40,836 nt of DNA from Pelotomaculum sp. UBA1371 (GCA_002305915.1 DBRJ01000059.1:15690-56525); one strand, 5' to 3'. Positions 1 to 8,814 are shown, numbered from the stretch's first letter. A program made the numbers and translations. Notes: generated from the letters alone by a model not told the origin.

Positions 1-113
1 TTTGGACGGCGCCTTTTGCTTGCGGGCTTCGATCCGGAAACCGGATAAGCCGGGCCCCGGGTTTTTCTCGGCGGACAAAAGCCCTCATTCACAATATTTC
101 TGAGGGCATATTC

Positions 114-713
114 CTACAAATAAGCGTCGACTTGAGCCTCTATGACGGAAATCTCCAGGCCGGTCAGTTGACGTCCCAAAAGGTTGCTTAGAGCCTTGAT
201 TGAAGCGCCTATAGCAATACGCCTGACATCATAATCCGCCTTCTTTTCAGGACTCGTCTGTGCAAAGTTGGAAGTCTTTTCGAATTTTGCAGAGGGCAGT
301 CCGGGACTCAGGGCAGCTGCCAGGCTGTCCAGCACTGTTTCTTCTTCCGTTAACGGTTCATCAGTTAACGTTCCATCATCTCCCCGGGCGACAGGGCTGT
401 TTCCGTTTTCTTGAGCTGCGCTTTTTATGTTTTTAGCGTTTTCCTGTCTTTTTCTTCTTTGTTCTTCCCTTTTAGTACAGTACTTTGTGTATTCCTTTTG
501 AATTGTTTCTTCCACCTCAACCAGTTCAGACAGATGTGTTTCAAGAAAAATAGACTGTTCCGGGACATGTTCTTGGATTATTTTGATTAAATCATATTGA
601 TTGGCAACCAGGGCTTGAAGAGCAGGGAAAACCTTAATCGGCACCCTGGAAAGCTCTTTATCGTATTCGAAACCTGAAACAGTCAAAGAAAAATCTGTCT
701 TTTTCTTCTTCAA
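114..713 (-). CDS. Hypothetical protein with charged, coiled-coil-like middle
   Basis: This 199-residue protein belongs to no family I recognise. The N-terminus is lysine-rich (MKKKKTDF). Residues about 25-65 look helical and acidic, followed by a strongly basic stretch (about 80-95) and a low-complexity acidic linker rich in E, T and D (about 110-130). The last 40 residues again look like amphipathic helix and end in EAQVDAYL. No signal peptide or membrane segment is seen, so it is probably cytosolic. It may be a structural or adaptor protein, but that is only a guess. The AGGAAGTG just upstream of the ATG is a plausible ribosome binding site. Confidence 0.6.
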   Translation of the reverse strand: MKKKKTDFSLTVSGFEYDKELSRVPIKVFPALQALVANQYDLIKIIQEHVPEQSIFLETHLSELVEVEETIQKEYTKYCTKREEQRRKRQENAKNIKSAAQENGNSPVARGDDGTLTDEPLTEEETVLDSLAAALSPGLPSAKFEKTSNFAQTSPEKKADYDVRRIAIGASIKALSNLLGRQLTGLEISVIEAQVDAYL

Positions 714-1017
714 GATTATGCACTTCCTCTTAGATCGAAATTTGTCATAATTTATTTTATTATAAGTTCATGGAAATAAAAAGCAAGTTTCCAGTCCAAG
801 CCGGAAAATTCGCCTCATCCCGTAGCCACAGACGGGGTTTTATTAGTTTATTAAATCATCCCTAAACAAAAAAAGCCTCTGGCTGACACCAGCGGCCGTT
901 GTTTAAAACCCGCGATCATAATTAAAAGCTGTATTTCCTGGAAAACCTGAAAGAATACAAACATATTTAAAGAGCAACCGCCCCAATCAGCCGCTAATCT
1001 ACTGGTTAGTTTATAGT
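714..1017. other. Intergenic region, about 300 bp
   Basis: I see no gene here. The region holds the promoter side of the hypothetical gene to its left (AT-rich around 740-780), a small hairpin with CCCGT/ACGGG arms near 828-846, and a better terminator at 866-896. Confidence 0.5.
866..896 (-). terminator. Rho-independent terminator
   Basis: Read on the minus strand, GCCGCTGG and CCAGAGGC pair around a six-base loop with one mismatch, and a run of seven T follows. It lies downstream of the small membrane-protein gene at 1018-1314 and probably ends that transcript. Confidence 0.6.
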
Positions 1018-1314
1018 TCAACGTCTTTTACGGACTTTTTTAGCAGGTGTTCCGACGCTCCGGTTTCCTTTTCCGGCTTTAACAGCTCCTGGAGGAGTTT
1101 GCTTGCCGCTCCCGTTGACGACTGCTGACGCCTCCCTTTTGACGCATAAATATTTGTAAAATACAAAAACAAACATTGCATAAAGGGGCAAGGCCAGCAT
1201 AATTTTATACTTGCCCGGGATCCAGGGAAATGAGAATAAGGCGACACCCGGCACGGTTACCAACAGGATAAGCCTCCGCCACTTTATTATTTCGGCTCTG
1301 CTGGAATCTCCCAT
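1018..1314 (-). CDS. Small membrane protein, function unknown
   Basis: This 98-residue protein has two hydrophobic segments (about residues 14-31 and 36-54) separated by a short PGKYK turn. A long basic tail ending in KKVRKRR follows, so both termini are probably cytoplasmic. The overlapping reading frame on the same strand (1011-1247) shares the stretch, but this frame has the hydrophobic pattern of a real membrane protein and an AAGGTG ribosome binding site before its ATG. I do not recognise the family. The positive tail could bind nucleic acid or membrane lipids, which is inference only. Confidence 0.55.
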   Translation of the reverse strand: MGDSSRAEIIKWRRLILLVTVPGVALFSFPWIPGKYKIMLALPLYAMFVFVFYKYLCVKREASAVVNGSGKQTPPGAVKAGKGNRSVGTPAKKVRKRR

Positions 1315-1626
1315 ATTTTCACCTTCTGCTATTTTTTAAGCTATCAATGAAATTTTCCTGCAAATGGATACATTCTAATACCAGCAAAACAGCAGGTGCG
1401 TTTTATCGAATCAGGATTATCTGCCAAGAATTACCGGCCCGGGAGGTCGGGACTATGTAATAACTCTTTCAGGGGTTTTGGGGAATAAAGACTCAGCCAC
1501 TTCCAACTGACCATCTTGCAGGAAACAAGGTCTTTGGCGGTTTCTTCTGTTAAAAAGCTTACTGTCACCAGATTAATCAAGATGGCTGAGCTCTTCCGAC
1601 CTCCGCTGATTGGAAGGCTTTCGGAA
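1315..1626. other. Intergenic region, no confident gene
   Basis: About 310 bp between the HIT gene and the small membrane protein. A 70-codon minus-strand frame (1431-1643) overlaps the HIT stop codon and shows no recognisable domain, so I do not call it. No clear terminator or structured RNA is seen. Confidence 0.4.
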
Positions 1627-2118
1627 TTACAAGTCCAGCGCAAGTTTTTCTAGAGATCCTTTGATTTTCTTAAAAGTTACTTCCAGGGATTCAGAGATTA
1701 CTTTGGTATCCCCGAGCACCGGCATAAAATTTGTGTCACCATTCCAGCGAGGAACCACGTGGATGTGAAAATGACCAGGCACCCCTGCCCCGGCAACCCT
1801 GCCGATGTTTGCGCCCACGTTAAAACCATCCGGTTTGAAGGCGCGGAGCGCTTTAACCATCCCCCGGGTCATTTTAAAAAGCTCCGTCATCTCTTCCCCG
1901 GTCAGGTCCTCAATTTCGCCCACATGCCTTTTGGGCGCGATGAGGAGGTGCCCGTTGTTATACGGGTATAAATTCATCATGACAAAGGTTTTTTTACCGC
2001 GAAGCAAAACGAGATTGGCCTCATCCTCTTCCGATTTCAGCTTCTCACAAAAAATGCAGCCGTCACCGTGTCCCCCCCCAATATAAACAGAGCGCCACGG
2101 CGCCCAAATCTGTTCCAT
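1627..2118 (-). CDS. HIT-family nucleotide hydrolase/phosphorylase
   Basis: A histidine-triad protein that would hydrolyse or phosphorolyse nucleotides such as diadenosine polyphosphates or AMP conjugates. The triad HFHIH is at residues 116-120 (H116, H118, H120), followed by VVPRW, a pattern typical of the Ap4A-phosphorylase-like branch. The N-terminal EQIWAPWRSVYI and the CIFC pair (C21, C24) are also typical of that branch; the cysteines may bind zinc. The length of 163 residues is normal for the family. The ATG is preceded by GGAGG at eight bases. It stands alone, with an intergenic gap on each side. The exact substrate cannot be told from sequence. Confidence 0.9.
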   Translation of the reverse strand: MEQIWAPWRSVYIGGGHGDGCIFCEKLKSEEDEANLVLLRGKKTFVMMNLYPYNNGHLLIAPKRHVGEIEDLTGEEMTELFKMTRGMVKALRAFKPDGFNVGANIGRVAGAGVPGHFHIHVVPRWNGDTNFMPVLGDTKVISESLEVTFKKIKGSLEKLALDL

Positions 2119-2216
2119 CTTGAAAACCTCCGTGTCGTTTATCTTATTATTCTATAACTATTTATAAATAATACAGTGTTTACCCATACATTTATATAAA
2201 ATAATAATAAAAAAGG

Positions 2217-2236
2217 AAAAAGCCCTCAACTGGGCT
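2217..2236 (-). terminator. Rho-independent terminator
   Basis: On the minus strand AGCCC and GGGCT pair around a six-base loop, followed by TTTTT and more T. It lies just past the 65-residue hypothetical gene, and also in the leader of the HIT gene. Confidence 0.6.
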
Positions 2237-2245
2237 CCCGCCTTT

Positions 2246-2443
2246 TTATTTGCTTTCTGCAGCAATCTGCATGCTTATCTTTTTAAGTAGTCCTTCTTTG
2301 GATACAGCATAGCATAGATTCGAAATTTCAGACTCCAGCCCTTTCCCGTACCACAATATATCTTTACTTCTGTACCAAATTGAGCACAAATAATGTTTTC
2401 CCCCCACCTCAATTTGAACATACTCCTTCTTTTTCTTTAGCAT
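2246..2443 (-). CDS. Small hypothetical protein
   Basis: This 65-residue protein has no family I recognise. It starts at an ATG six bases after a strong GGAGGGGG site, and a good terminator follows its stop, which together support a real gene. The composition is basic at the N-terminus (MLKKKKEY), then beta-rich, with two cysteines (CSIWYR and LCYAV). The aromatic, tryptophan-containing centre (SIWYRSKDILWYGKG) suggests a small folded domain. No membrane segment is seen. Confidence 0.6.
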   Translation of the reverse strand: MLKKKKEYVQIEVGGKHYLCSIWYRSKDILWYGKGLESEISNLCYAVSKEGLLKKISMQIAAESK

Positions 2444-2582
2444 ATAATACCCCCTCCCACCTTTTTCATTGTATTCGTCAAAAACATTTAAAATCCTTTA
2501 GTAATTTTCCGATATTTATCAACATTTTTCTCAATGTCAGGCCTCCGGCCTTTTTCTAACTGTTATTTTCGCCGGATTCTGC

Positions 2583-3500
2583 TCACTTTTCTGTCGTAAA
2601 AGACAGTTCTTTCCCATCTGTTGTGAAAAGCACTGTCCCCTGCTGATCTGTCCGGATCACTTCAACACCTTGCTTCTTCAATCTGTCCAAGGTAACCTGA
2701 TGCGGATGGCCGTAATCATTTTCAGCCCCTACTGAGATCACGGCGTACCTGGGTCCAACGGCCTTTAAAAAGGCTGCCGATGTTGATGAATTACTCCCGT
2801 GGTGGCCTACTTTCAGTACATCGGCTTTTACTGCGGCTCCGCTTGCCAGGATTTCCTTTTCTGACAACGCTTCCGCATCACCGGACAAGAGGAAGGACAC
2901 CTCCCCGCAGGTGAGCATGATAACCGCAGAGTAATCGTTAAGCTCGTTATAATCCTCCCCGCATGGCGCCAGGACCCTCGCTGCCAGCAGGCCGTCCTCC
3001 ATGATGCTCACCCCGGCCTTCGCCGGCCTGATCTGGAGCCCCTTCCTGTCGATGGCCTCCAGGACATCACGGAAAGTCCGGGTCGTGTGCGTCACTTTGG
3101 GCATGATCACTTCACCGATTTGGAAATTGTTTATGACCGTATCCAGAGAGCCGATGTGGTCCTCATGAGGATGGGTGCCAATCAGGTAATCCAGCTTTTT
3201 GACGCCCGTTTTTTTCAAGTAGCTGACAATCGTGGAGGCATCATCGTTCCCCCCGGCGTCCACCAGCATATTCCGACCGTCAGGAAACTGGATCAGGATC
3301 GAGTCGCCCTGCCCGACATCCAGGAAATGGACATTCAGCTCAGCCGGCAAACAGTGCGGTCCGGGGGATGATTCCCGGGACCGGGGAATAAGCTCAAGCC
3401 TTTCGTCCGCCTTCCCGGGAGGGGCTGCAGGTTTAATGGCACAGCCGGCCAGTATGACGAGAGCCAGTACAAATACGATTATTCTTTTCAGACAGGTCAT
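2583..3500 (-). CDS. ComEC/Rec2-type metallo-beta-lactamase lipoprotein
   Basis: A stand-alone metallo-beta-lactamase-fold hydrolase like the extracellular domain of ComEC. The zinc motif THPHEDHIG is at residues 109-117. A strand with VHFLDVGQGDSILIQ and the later HHGSNSSTS are hallmarks of this subfamily. The first 20 residues form a lipoprotein signal ending in LAGC, so the enzyme is probably anchored outside the cell. I chose the ATG at 3500 over the upstream GTG at 3512 because GGAG sits 11 bases before it. It follows the DUF3006 gene by 8 bases. DUF3006 next to a ComEC-like protein is a recurrent pairing. The role could be nuclease or phosphodiesterase activity on exogenous nucleic acid, which is inferred. 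Confidence 0.88.
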   Translation of the reverse strand: MTCLKRIIVFVLALVILAGCAIKPAAPPGKADERLELIPRSRESSPGPHCLPAELNVHFLDVGQGDSILIQFPDGRNMLVDAGGNDDASTIVSYLKKTGVKKLDYLIGTHPHEDHIGSLDTVINNFQIGEVIMPKVTHTTRTFRDVLEAIDRKGLQIRPAKAGVSIMEDGLLAARVLAPCGEDYNELNDYSAVIMLTCGEVSFLLSGDAEALSEKEILASGAAVKADVLKVGHHGSNSSTSAAFLKAVGPRYAVISVGAENDYGHPHQVTLDRLKKQGVEVIRTDQQGTVLFTTDGKELSFTTEK

Positions 3501-3508
3501 TGCCGTAC

Positions 3509-3709
3509 TCACTCCTTAAAAAGCCGGTCTGCCAACGTCCGGACATTCTCTTTTAGCTTCGCGGTAGCGCCGGCATCTATGCTCACCGTGATCTTGAGCA
3601 CATCTCCTTCCATGGCCTCCGGCGGTACGAGCTGCCGGGGCAGGCGAAACGTTTTCCGGCCGGATTCCAGAATAACCCAATCCTTTTCAAAGCGGTCAAT
3701 TATAAACAT
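3509..3709 (-). CDS. DUF3006 family small protein
   Basis: A 66-residue protein of the DUF3006 type, recognisable by MFIIDRFE at the start, a small beta-rich fold, and the GDVLKI segment. The longer frame to 3772 has no ribosome binding site, whereas AGGAGA lies directly before the ATG at 3709. Its stop is 8 bases before the start of the lipoprotein hydrolase, so the two genes form an operon. No function is established for the family. Linkage suggests it assists or regulates the secreted ComEC-like hydrolase. Confidence 0.8.
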   Translation of the reverse strand: MFIIDRFEKDWVILESGRKTFRLPRQLVPPEAMEGDVLKITVSIDAGATAKLKENVRTLADRLFKE

Positions 3710-4180
3710 AGATTCTCCTCCATTTTTTAAGCGGTCCCAGCGCACCTTATTATATGATATTTTACAGGACAAAGGGGTATAAATAAAACTTGTGAAGAGG
3801 CCTATTTTATGAAACTTCCCGGTTTAGCTGCAATCACTTCAGACAAATTACCGAATACTATTATTCTTAGAAAATAATAATTCATTGCCCGGAAATAGCC
3901 GGAACAGCTTGATGAATGATAAAATATATATTGAGCCGTGCAAAGGAAAAGTAAACCTTTTTTATTGATGGATTTTTATAAGGTTTTTTCGTTATCCAAA
4001 TCCTGTTAATCAGATGCAGGCACTTATACGTTTCGAGCCCAGAGGCTGTATTTGTGAGTTTTGCAGATTTATATAATAAAAAGAAGGTAATCACCGGCGC
4101 AGGAACGTATTTAATATAGTCGAAACTTTCCGGGATAAGCCCGGTGTTTCTAAAAATATTTATTTTGAGGTGAAGCAGGT
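3710..4180. other. Intergenic region before nicotinate phosphoribosyltransferase
   Basis: About 470 bp without a supported gene. The minus-strand frame at 3882-4094 has no recognisable domain and low-complexity composition. A small hairpin (CCGGG, loop ATAAG, CCCGG at 4130-4144) sits about 20 bases before the ribosome binding site of the next gene. No known NAD-related riboswitch is visible. Confidence 0.4.
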
Positions 4181-5641
4181 TTGCTGCAGGAGAATTTGAC
4201 CTTGAACACAGATAAGTACCAGGTAAATATGATGTATGCCTACTGGAAAAAGGGCGTTCATAATAAGAAGAGCGTTTTTGAAGCTTTCTTTAGAAAACAG
4301 CCTTTCGACAACGGCTTTGCGGTCTTTGCCGGACTTGAGAGAATAGTCGGCTACATAAATAACCTGCGTTTCAATGAGGACGACATCACTTATTTGGCAA
4401 GCCAGGAGGAAAACTACGACCCGGCTTTCTTTGAGGAGTTGAGAAAATTCCGGTTTACGGGAAATATAAGAGCGGTCCGTGAGGGCAGCCTTGTTTTTCC
4501 CGGCGAACCTCTTGTCCAGGTAGAGGCAAGGCTACTGGAAGCCCAGTTGGTGGAAACTGCCATTCTGAACTTTATGAACTACCAGACTCTGGTCGCTACT
4601 AAAGCGGCAAGGGTCAGGCAGGTGGCCCCCGATGATGTCCTGATGGAATTCGGCATGAGGAGAGCCCAGGAGGCGGACGCCGCGCTCTGGGGAGCAAGGG
4701 CAACCTACATCGCCGGTTTTGATTCCACTTCGAACATGATGGCCGGCAAACTTTTCGGCATCCCCACCAAGGGGACCCACGCCCATTCCTGGGTACAGAA
4801 GCACGACAGTGAAGAGGAAGCTTTTAAAAACTTCGCCGACGCTTTTCCCGATCATGTCATCCTCCTTGTGGACACCTACGACACCTTGAAAACCGGTGTG
4901 CCCAACGCAATAAAAATCGGGAAATATCTGGAGTCCCTCGGCAAAAAAATGAAGGGAATCCGTCTGGACAGCGGGGACCTGGCCGACCTCTCCATCAAAG
5001 CGCGCCGGATGCTGGACGAAGCGGGCTTGAACTACGTCAAGATCGTTGCTTCCAACGACCTGGATGAATACAGGATTGAGGAATTAAAGAAGCGGGGAGC
5101 AAAAATCGACATGTGGGGCATCGGCACCCGTGTGATTACCTGCTACGACGATCCGGCCCTGGGAGGCATCTATAAGCTCGTGGCCAAAGAAACCAATGGG
5201 AGTTACCAGCCGGTCATAAAGATTTCCGGCAGCTTCGAAAAGGTGACCACACCCGGGGTAAAAACAATCTACCGGATGCTGGACAAAGGCACGGGCTGGT
5301 CCGAGGGAGACTATATCGCTTTTATTGATGAAGATATAAGGAGCGGAAACCGGAGTGCCATGTTCGGCCCTGACCGGTTTGATGCTGTTGAAATGCTTGT
5401 ACCTGTTTTTAAGGGCGGTAAACAAGTCTACCAACTGCCTTCCCTGGACGAGATCAGGAGGTACCACAAAAAACAGCTGGCTATGTTCCGTCCCGAATAC
5501 CTGCGCAAGGATAACCCGAAAACCTATTCCGTCTATTTCAGCGACCATGTCAGGAATACAAAGATGGCCCTGCTCCGGCAGCACAACCAGAATTTTAACG
5601 AAGACCAGGAAGCTGAAGCAACGGAAATTTCGCAGAACTGA
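4181..5641 (+). CDS. pncB: Nicotinate phosphoribosyltransferase
   Basis: Makes nicotinate mononucleotide from nicotinate and phosphoribosyl diphosphate, using ATP, in the salvage route to NAD. The family pattern is clear: LNTDKYQVNMMYAYWK at the N-terminus, then MEFGMRRAQE, the phosphoribosyl-binding region TKGTHAHSWV, LVDTYDT, GIRLDSGDLADLS and the late WGIGTRV. Its 486 residues match the long bacterial NAPRTase type. The start is a TTG, chosen because GAGGTGAAG lies at normal distance upstream and the conserved fold begins within ten residues. It stands alone on the plus strand. The C-terminal tail of about 25 residues is acidic and probably disordered. Confidence 0.95.
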   Translation: MLQENLTLNTDKYQVNMMYAYWKKGVHNKKSVFEAFFRKQPFDNGFAVFAGLERIVGYINNLRFNEDDITYLASQEENYDPAFFEELRKFRFTGNIRAVREGSLVFPGEPLVQVEARLLEAQLVETAILNFMNYQTLVATKAARVRQVAPDDVLMEFGMRRAQEADAALWGARATYIAGFDSTSNMMAGKLFGIPTKGTHAHSWVQKHDSEEEAFKNFADAFPDHVILLVDTYDTLKTGVPNAIKIGKYLESLGKKMKGIRLDSGDLADLSIKARRMLDEAGLNYVKIVASNDLDEYRIEELKKRGAKIDMWGIGTRVITCYDDPALGGIYKLVAKETNGSYQPVIKISGSFEKVTTPGVKTIYRMLDKGTGWSEGDYIAFIDEDIRSGNRSAMFGPDRFDAVEMLVPVFKGGKQVYQLPSLDEIRRYHKKQLAMFRPEYLRKDNPKTYSVYFSDHVRNTKMALLRQHNQNFNEDQEAEATEISQN

Positions 5642-5949
5642 ATCAGCAAAAAAGTTTATAATATTTAGCTGAATGTTTAATTGTTGAGTCTAAATAATCT
5701 TAGGAAAGAAGAGTTTAATGAATTGCTGATAACTTATTGGCTAAACTCAATGCTGCCTTTCAAGGTTAAACATCAGGGAAAAAGAAATCCTGCTCTAGAG
5801 GAGCAGGAAACGGATAAAGTGGCATACATGAATAATTTGCCTTTAAGTCATGGTTTTTATACATTCGCCTCAAAAAATGTCTGGATTTTTAAAGCGCCGC
5901 ATAAAGGTTATTGTTTTTGCGGCGTTTTAAAGCTTCAATTATGAGGATT
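5642..5949. other. Intergenic region with dubious 87-codon frame
   Basis: A plus-strand frame (5681-5944, TTG start) runs through the hairpin at 5891-5928. It shows no recognisable domain and has no convincing ribosome binding site. I treat the region as the convergent 3' space between pncB and the flavin oxidoreductase gene. Confidence 0.45.
5891..5928. terminator. Weak bidirectional terminator hairpin
   Basis: AAAGCGCCGC and GCGGCGTTTT pair, with one G-T pair, around an 18-base loop. It sits between two converging genes with T-rich flanks on both sides. Confidence 0.4.
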
Positions 5950-7047
5950 TCACTTATGGGGACACTGGATTCCCCCGGCGTTAAAACAGGCGTTGCAGGA
6001 TTTGCAGGCTGACTTTGCCTGTCTGTTGCGAAAACGGGTAATTAAATCCGGCTCCTGGATTAACGGACGGCTCAGGGAGACCATATCGGCAACACCGCCG
6101 GTGACAAGAGACTCCATAACGGACAGGGAGCGCAGGCCCCCCACAAGGATCACGGGCACGGAGACAGCGGCCTTGATTGCCCTGGCCGCACCGCTGAAGT
6201 AAGCTTCCTGTTCCTGGCTGTTGATGTCTTTCCGGGACATTACGTCACCGGCCTCCTTCATGCCTCCGCTGACCTCAATGGCGTCCACCCCGTGGCTTTC
6301 CATCATTCTGGCTGTGGCTACGGCATCTTCCAGGGTAAGGTAGCCTGGTCCGGCGAAACCGTCTGTAGTGTTAAGTTTGACCAGCACAGGAAAATCACTG
6401 CCCACCAGCCGGCGGCCCCGGAGCATAATTTCCCGCAAAATGCGGGTGCGGTTTTCCAGGCTTCCCCCCCACCTGTCCCTGCGCCGGTTGGTGTAAGGCG
6501 AAATGAACTGGGACAAACCGTAGCCATGGGCAATATGCAACTGGACGCCGTCGCAACCCACGGCCTTGGCCCGGGCCATAGCTGCAACAAAAGCTTCAAT
6601 CCACTGCAGGATCTCCCCCTCTGTCATTTCCCTGGGTGTAATACCGGTAACCCTGTTGCTCACCGGCGAGGGAGCCACAGGCGTCCAGACATCCTCTTTG
6701 GTCAGTATATCCACCTGCCTGCCCGCATGGTTGATCTGCAAAACCAGCTTGGAGCCATACTCGTGTACAATACCGGCCAGCTTTCGGTAGCCCTCAATAA
6801 AACTATCGTCATAAATGGCGTTCTGGCCGGGCCGGACCCTTCCCTCGGGATGCAGGACATAGGAGTGTCCCGTAATGATCAGGCCTACCTCATGGACAGC
6901 AAGGGTCCGGTATAAGTCAAATTCCCGGTCCGACAGACTGCCGTCCACATTTCCCATAAAGTCATGGGTAGCAGAGCGCACGAACCGGTTTTTCACAACC
7001 ATGGACCCGGCCGCCCCGATAGCAAGCGGCTCAAATAAGATACTCAC
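5950..7047 (-). CDS. NADH:flavin oxidoreductase (Old Yellow Enzyme family)
   Basis: An FMN-dependent ene-reductase made of one TIM-barrel domain. Visible family marks are LFEPLAIG and KNRFVRSAT at the start, the QINHAGRQ strand, and the active-site segment HIAHGYGLSQFISP with N-R-R-x-D-R-W-G-G and ENR. The phosphate-binding VILVGGL and DMVSLSRPLI also fit. At 365 residues it lacks the C-terminal FAD/NADH module of the 2,4-dienoyl-CoA reductases. It nonetheless ends with four cysteines (CKSCNACF followed by QC). This resembles a shortened version of the 4Fe-4S ligand set of those larger relatives, so a cluster is possible but unproven. The ATG is preceded by GGAGGG. The substrate is unknown. 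Confidence 0.9.
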   Translation of the reverse strand: MSILFEPLAIGAAGSMVVKNRFVRSATHDFMGNVDGSLSDREFDLYRTLAVHEVGLIITGHSYVLHPEGRVRPGQNAIYDDSFIEGYRKLAGIVHEYGSKLVLQINHAGRQVDILTKEDVWTPVAPSPVSNRVTGITPREMTEGEILQWIEAFVAAMARAKAVGCDGVQLHIAHGYGLSQFISPYTNRRRDRWGGSLENRTRILREIMLRGRRLVGSDFPVLVKLNTTDGFAGPGYLTLEDAVATARMMESHGVDAIEVSGGMKEAGDVMSRKDINSQEQEAYFSGAARAIKAAVSVPVILVGGLRSLSVMESLVTGGVADMVSLSRPLIQEPDLITRFRNRQAKSACKSCNACFNAGGIQCPHK

Positions 7048-7251
7048 ATTAATCCCTCCGTTTGTTTTTCCGCACTGTTGTTTTGCTTCTACCAGCCGTT
7101 AAGCACATCCTTTTCAGAATCTTAAAACTTCCTTTAATTTTATTTTTAAACCTGCAGGTATTCAGCCCGCCGGCACTTAATAATTATACAATAGCAGCGC
7201 AGGCAACTGCCGGGCGGTAAATGAATAACCTTTTAGAAGGTGAAAGTTTCA

Positions 7252-7623
7252 ATGAGTATCCTTGAAGTCATAGCTGAAAACAAAATCCGTGAAGCCATGC
7301 AGAAAGGTGAACTGGACAATCTCCCCTGCAAGGGGAAACCGCTTAAGCTGGACAACGATTCCCATATTCCGGAAGAACTCCGGGCAGCCTATACGTTGCT
7401 TAAAAACGCCGGGGTGCTGCCTGAAGAGCTCCAGCTAAGAAAAGAGATCGTCTCTCTGCAAAAGCTGATTGGCTACTGCCACCAGGAGGACGAACGCAAC
7501 CTATTAACGAAAAAGCTGACCCAGAAAATACTCAGGTTTGATCTGCTCATGGATAACCGGAAAGTGAACAGTGCCTTGGGCCATTACAAAAGAAAAATTT
7601 ATAAAAAATTCGGTTGTTACTAA
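7252..7623 (+). CDS. DUF1992 (DnaJ-homologue subfamily C member 28-like) protein
   Basis: A 123-residue protein with the DUF1992 pattern: a short helix (ILEVIAENKIREAM), then GELDNLPCKGKPLKLD, then HIPEELRAAYTLLKNAGVLPEE, and a basic helical C-terminal half. The family is widespread in bacteria and its function is unknown; in eukaryotes the domain is attached to a J-domain. The ATG at 7252 is preferred over the GTG at 7240 because AGAAGGTGA stands at proper distance only for the ATG. It is a single gene followed by a strong terminator. Confidence 0.85.
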   Translation: MSILEVIAENKIREAMQKGELDNLPCKGKPLKLDNDSHIPEELRAAYTLLKNAGVLPEELQLRKEIVSLQKLIGYCHQEDERNLLTKKLTQKILRFDLLMDNRKVNSALGHYKRKIYKKFGCY

Positions 7624-7642
7624 ACAACCGGGAAACATTAAT

Positions 7643-7664
7643 AAACCCGGGCTTGCCCGGGTTT
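7643..7664. terminator. Bidirectional Rho-independent terminator
   Basis: A perfect ten-base stem (AAACCCGGGC with GCCCGGGTTT) around a TT loop lies between the converging DUF1992 and DUF2512 genes. Confidence 0.75.
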
Positions 7665-7733
7665 GCAGCATTGCTTAAGAGCGCTTCTTGATGAACCTTT
7701 TTCGTTTATTCTTCGCTTATTTTCCTTTGAATT

Positions 7734-8105
7734 CTATTCTTCTTTGGCATCCCCGACGCGAACAGGGCTGGTTTTGAGATACTTGTGGAAAAACCATTCA
7801 CCTATTGCCAGGATACCGAGGAACAATACCCATCCGGCTGGTGTTAAGGTAACAAAACCGTTGATCATCCAGTCCGATAGGCCGATGACCACGGCTGCCA
7901 GGACTGCATCCAATACTGTAGCTGTAGTATTGCCGTAGCGGGGCAATACCATCAGATCTCCCAGAAGGTAAGCAACCACAGTCAGAACAACGGCAATCAG
8001 GATTGCCTGGCCGCTATTGATTTGAGCAAATAGAGGCAGGATAATGACACTAATCAGGCCGATCATGATAAACTTTACGAGCAGAGATGTAAGATGTTTA
8101 TTCAC
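7734..8105 (-). CDS. DUF2512 (YndM-like) membrane protein
   Basis: A 123-residue membrane protein with four hydrophobic segments (about residues 8-28, 32-50, 63-80 and 85-106). It matches the DUF2512 pattern, with LLVKFIM early, a conserved GDLMVLPRYGN between helices 2 and 3, and LAIGEWFFHKYL near the end. The family is common in spore-forming Firmicutes and has no known function. AGGAGG stands just before the ATG. It is monocistronic as far as the sequence shows. Confidence 0.8.
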   Translation of the reverse strand: MNKHLTSLLVKFIMIGLISVIILPLFAQINSGQAILIAVVLTVVAYLLGDLMVLPRYGNTTATVLDAVLAAVVIGLSDWMINGFVTLTPAGWVLFLGILAIGEWFFHKYLKTSPVRVGDAKEE

Positions 8106-8192
8106 GAAACCCCTCCTTTATTAGTGTATTTTAACTCTTATTGCTTTTTTTATACTATATGTTTCAAGGCCTGTTGTCGGGGATCCGGAAAG

Positions 8193-8223
8193 CAAAAAAG
8201 GGTCCGCATCAAGTTGCAGACCC
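8193..8223 (-). terminator. Rho-independent terminator of the cupin gene
   Basis: On the minus strand GGGTCTGC and GCGGACCC pair (one G-T) around an eight-base loop, followed by six T. Confidence 0.7.
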
Positions 8224-8306
8224 CTCGTTCCATACTCCATTAATCTGGCTTCTAATTACATTAATAGTTATTACTATCAGTTAACCGGGGGAATCCTTTA
8301 AAACAA

Positions 8307-8702
8307 CTAAAGCAACGCCGGAATAAATTTCGCCAGGATGTATAAATTCCCCTTGCCTGAGGAGATCTTGTGCACCACGCTGTCCGGAACAACAACCATA
8401 ACGCCCGGTTCGTAGACAATTTCCACCCCGTTCATTACGCCCTGGCCAACTCCACCGACGACTTCATGTACTTCCCACTTGCCTTCATGAGTGTGGTCCC
8501 CGATTTCACAGCCTTCCGATATTTTAACTAAATGGTAGCTAAACTTGCCCCCGGTGGAATCTCCCTTAATCAAATGTTTTAAAAACACGCCTTTAAACTG
8601 CGCATGCGGATTCCACTGCAGATCCTTCACATTTGCCTCACGGTCGACGAAAACCATCTTACCATCCATTATTCTCTCAAAAAAATGATATGGATCATAC
8701 AT
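8307..8702 (-). CDS. Single-domain cupin protein
   Basis: A 131-residue cupin. The first cupin motif is visible as GDHTHEGKWEVHEV, supplying histidines and a glutamate for a metal. The second motif is degenerate, around VVPDSVVHKI. The ATG at 8702 is chosen because GGGAGG lies at normal distance; the longer frame to 8864 adds a basic, implausible leader that runs through an upstream hairpin. The C-terminus ends in YILAKFIPALL. Cupins of this size often bind a small metabolite or sense a cofactor, so no function can be assigned here. The gene is divergent from the prenyltransferase homologue. Confidence 0.75.
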   Translation of the reverse strand: MYDPYHFFERIMDGKMVFVDREANVKDLQWNPHAQFKGVFLKHLIKGDSTGGKFSYHLVKISEGCEIGDHTHEGKWEVHEVVGGVGQGVMNGVEIVYEPGVMVVVPDSVVHKISSGKGNLYILAKFIPALL

Positions 8703-8782
8703 TTTATTCAACCTCCCGGCTATTCTTATATTTATTCTTTTTCGATAACGTTTTCGCCTTTCCTTCCGGCGCCGCTCAAAAT

Positions 8783-8814
8783 AAAAAAGCCTGCAGATCG
8801 TCACTGACATGCAG
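8783..8814 (-). terminator. Possible attenuator in the cupin leader
   Basis: On the minus strand CTGCA and TGCAG pair around a 14-base loop that itself contains GTCAGTGAC. TTTTTTATTTT follows, all upstream of the cupin start. It could be a leader terminator, but the stem is only five base pairs. Confidence 0.3.

Noticed and set aside
1431..1643. 70-codon minus-strand frame downstream of the HIT gene
   Set aside because: Overlaps the HIT stop, no family match; a shorter TTG start is possible but unsupported.
3882..4094. 70-codon minus-strand frame upstream of pncB
   Set aside because: No ribosome binding site, no recognisable domain, AT-rich low-complexity composition.
5681..5944. 87-codon plus-strand frame after pncB
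   Set aside because: TTG start without ribosome site, no domain, and it runs through a hairpin that looks like a terminator.
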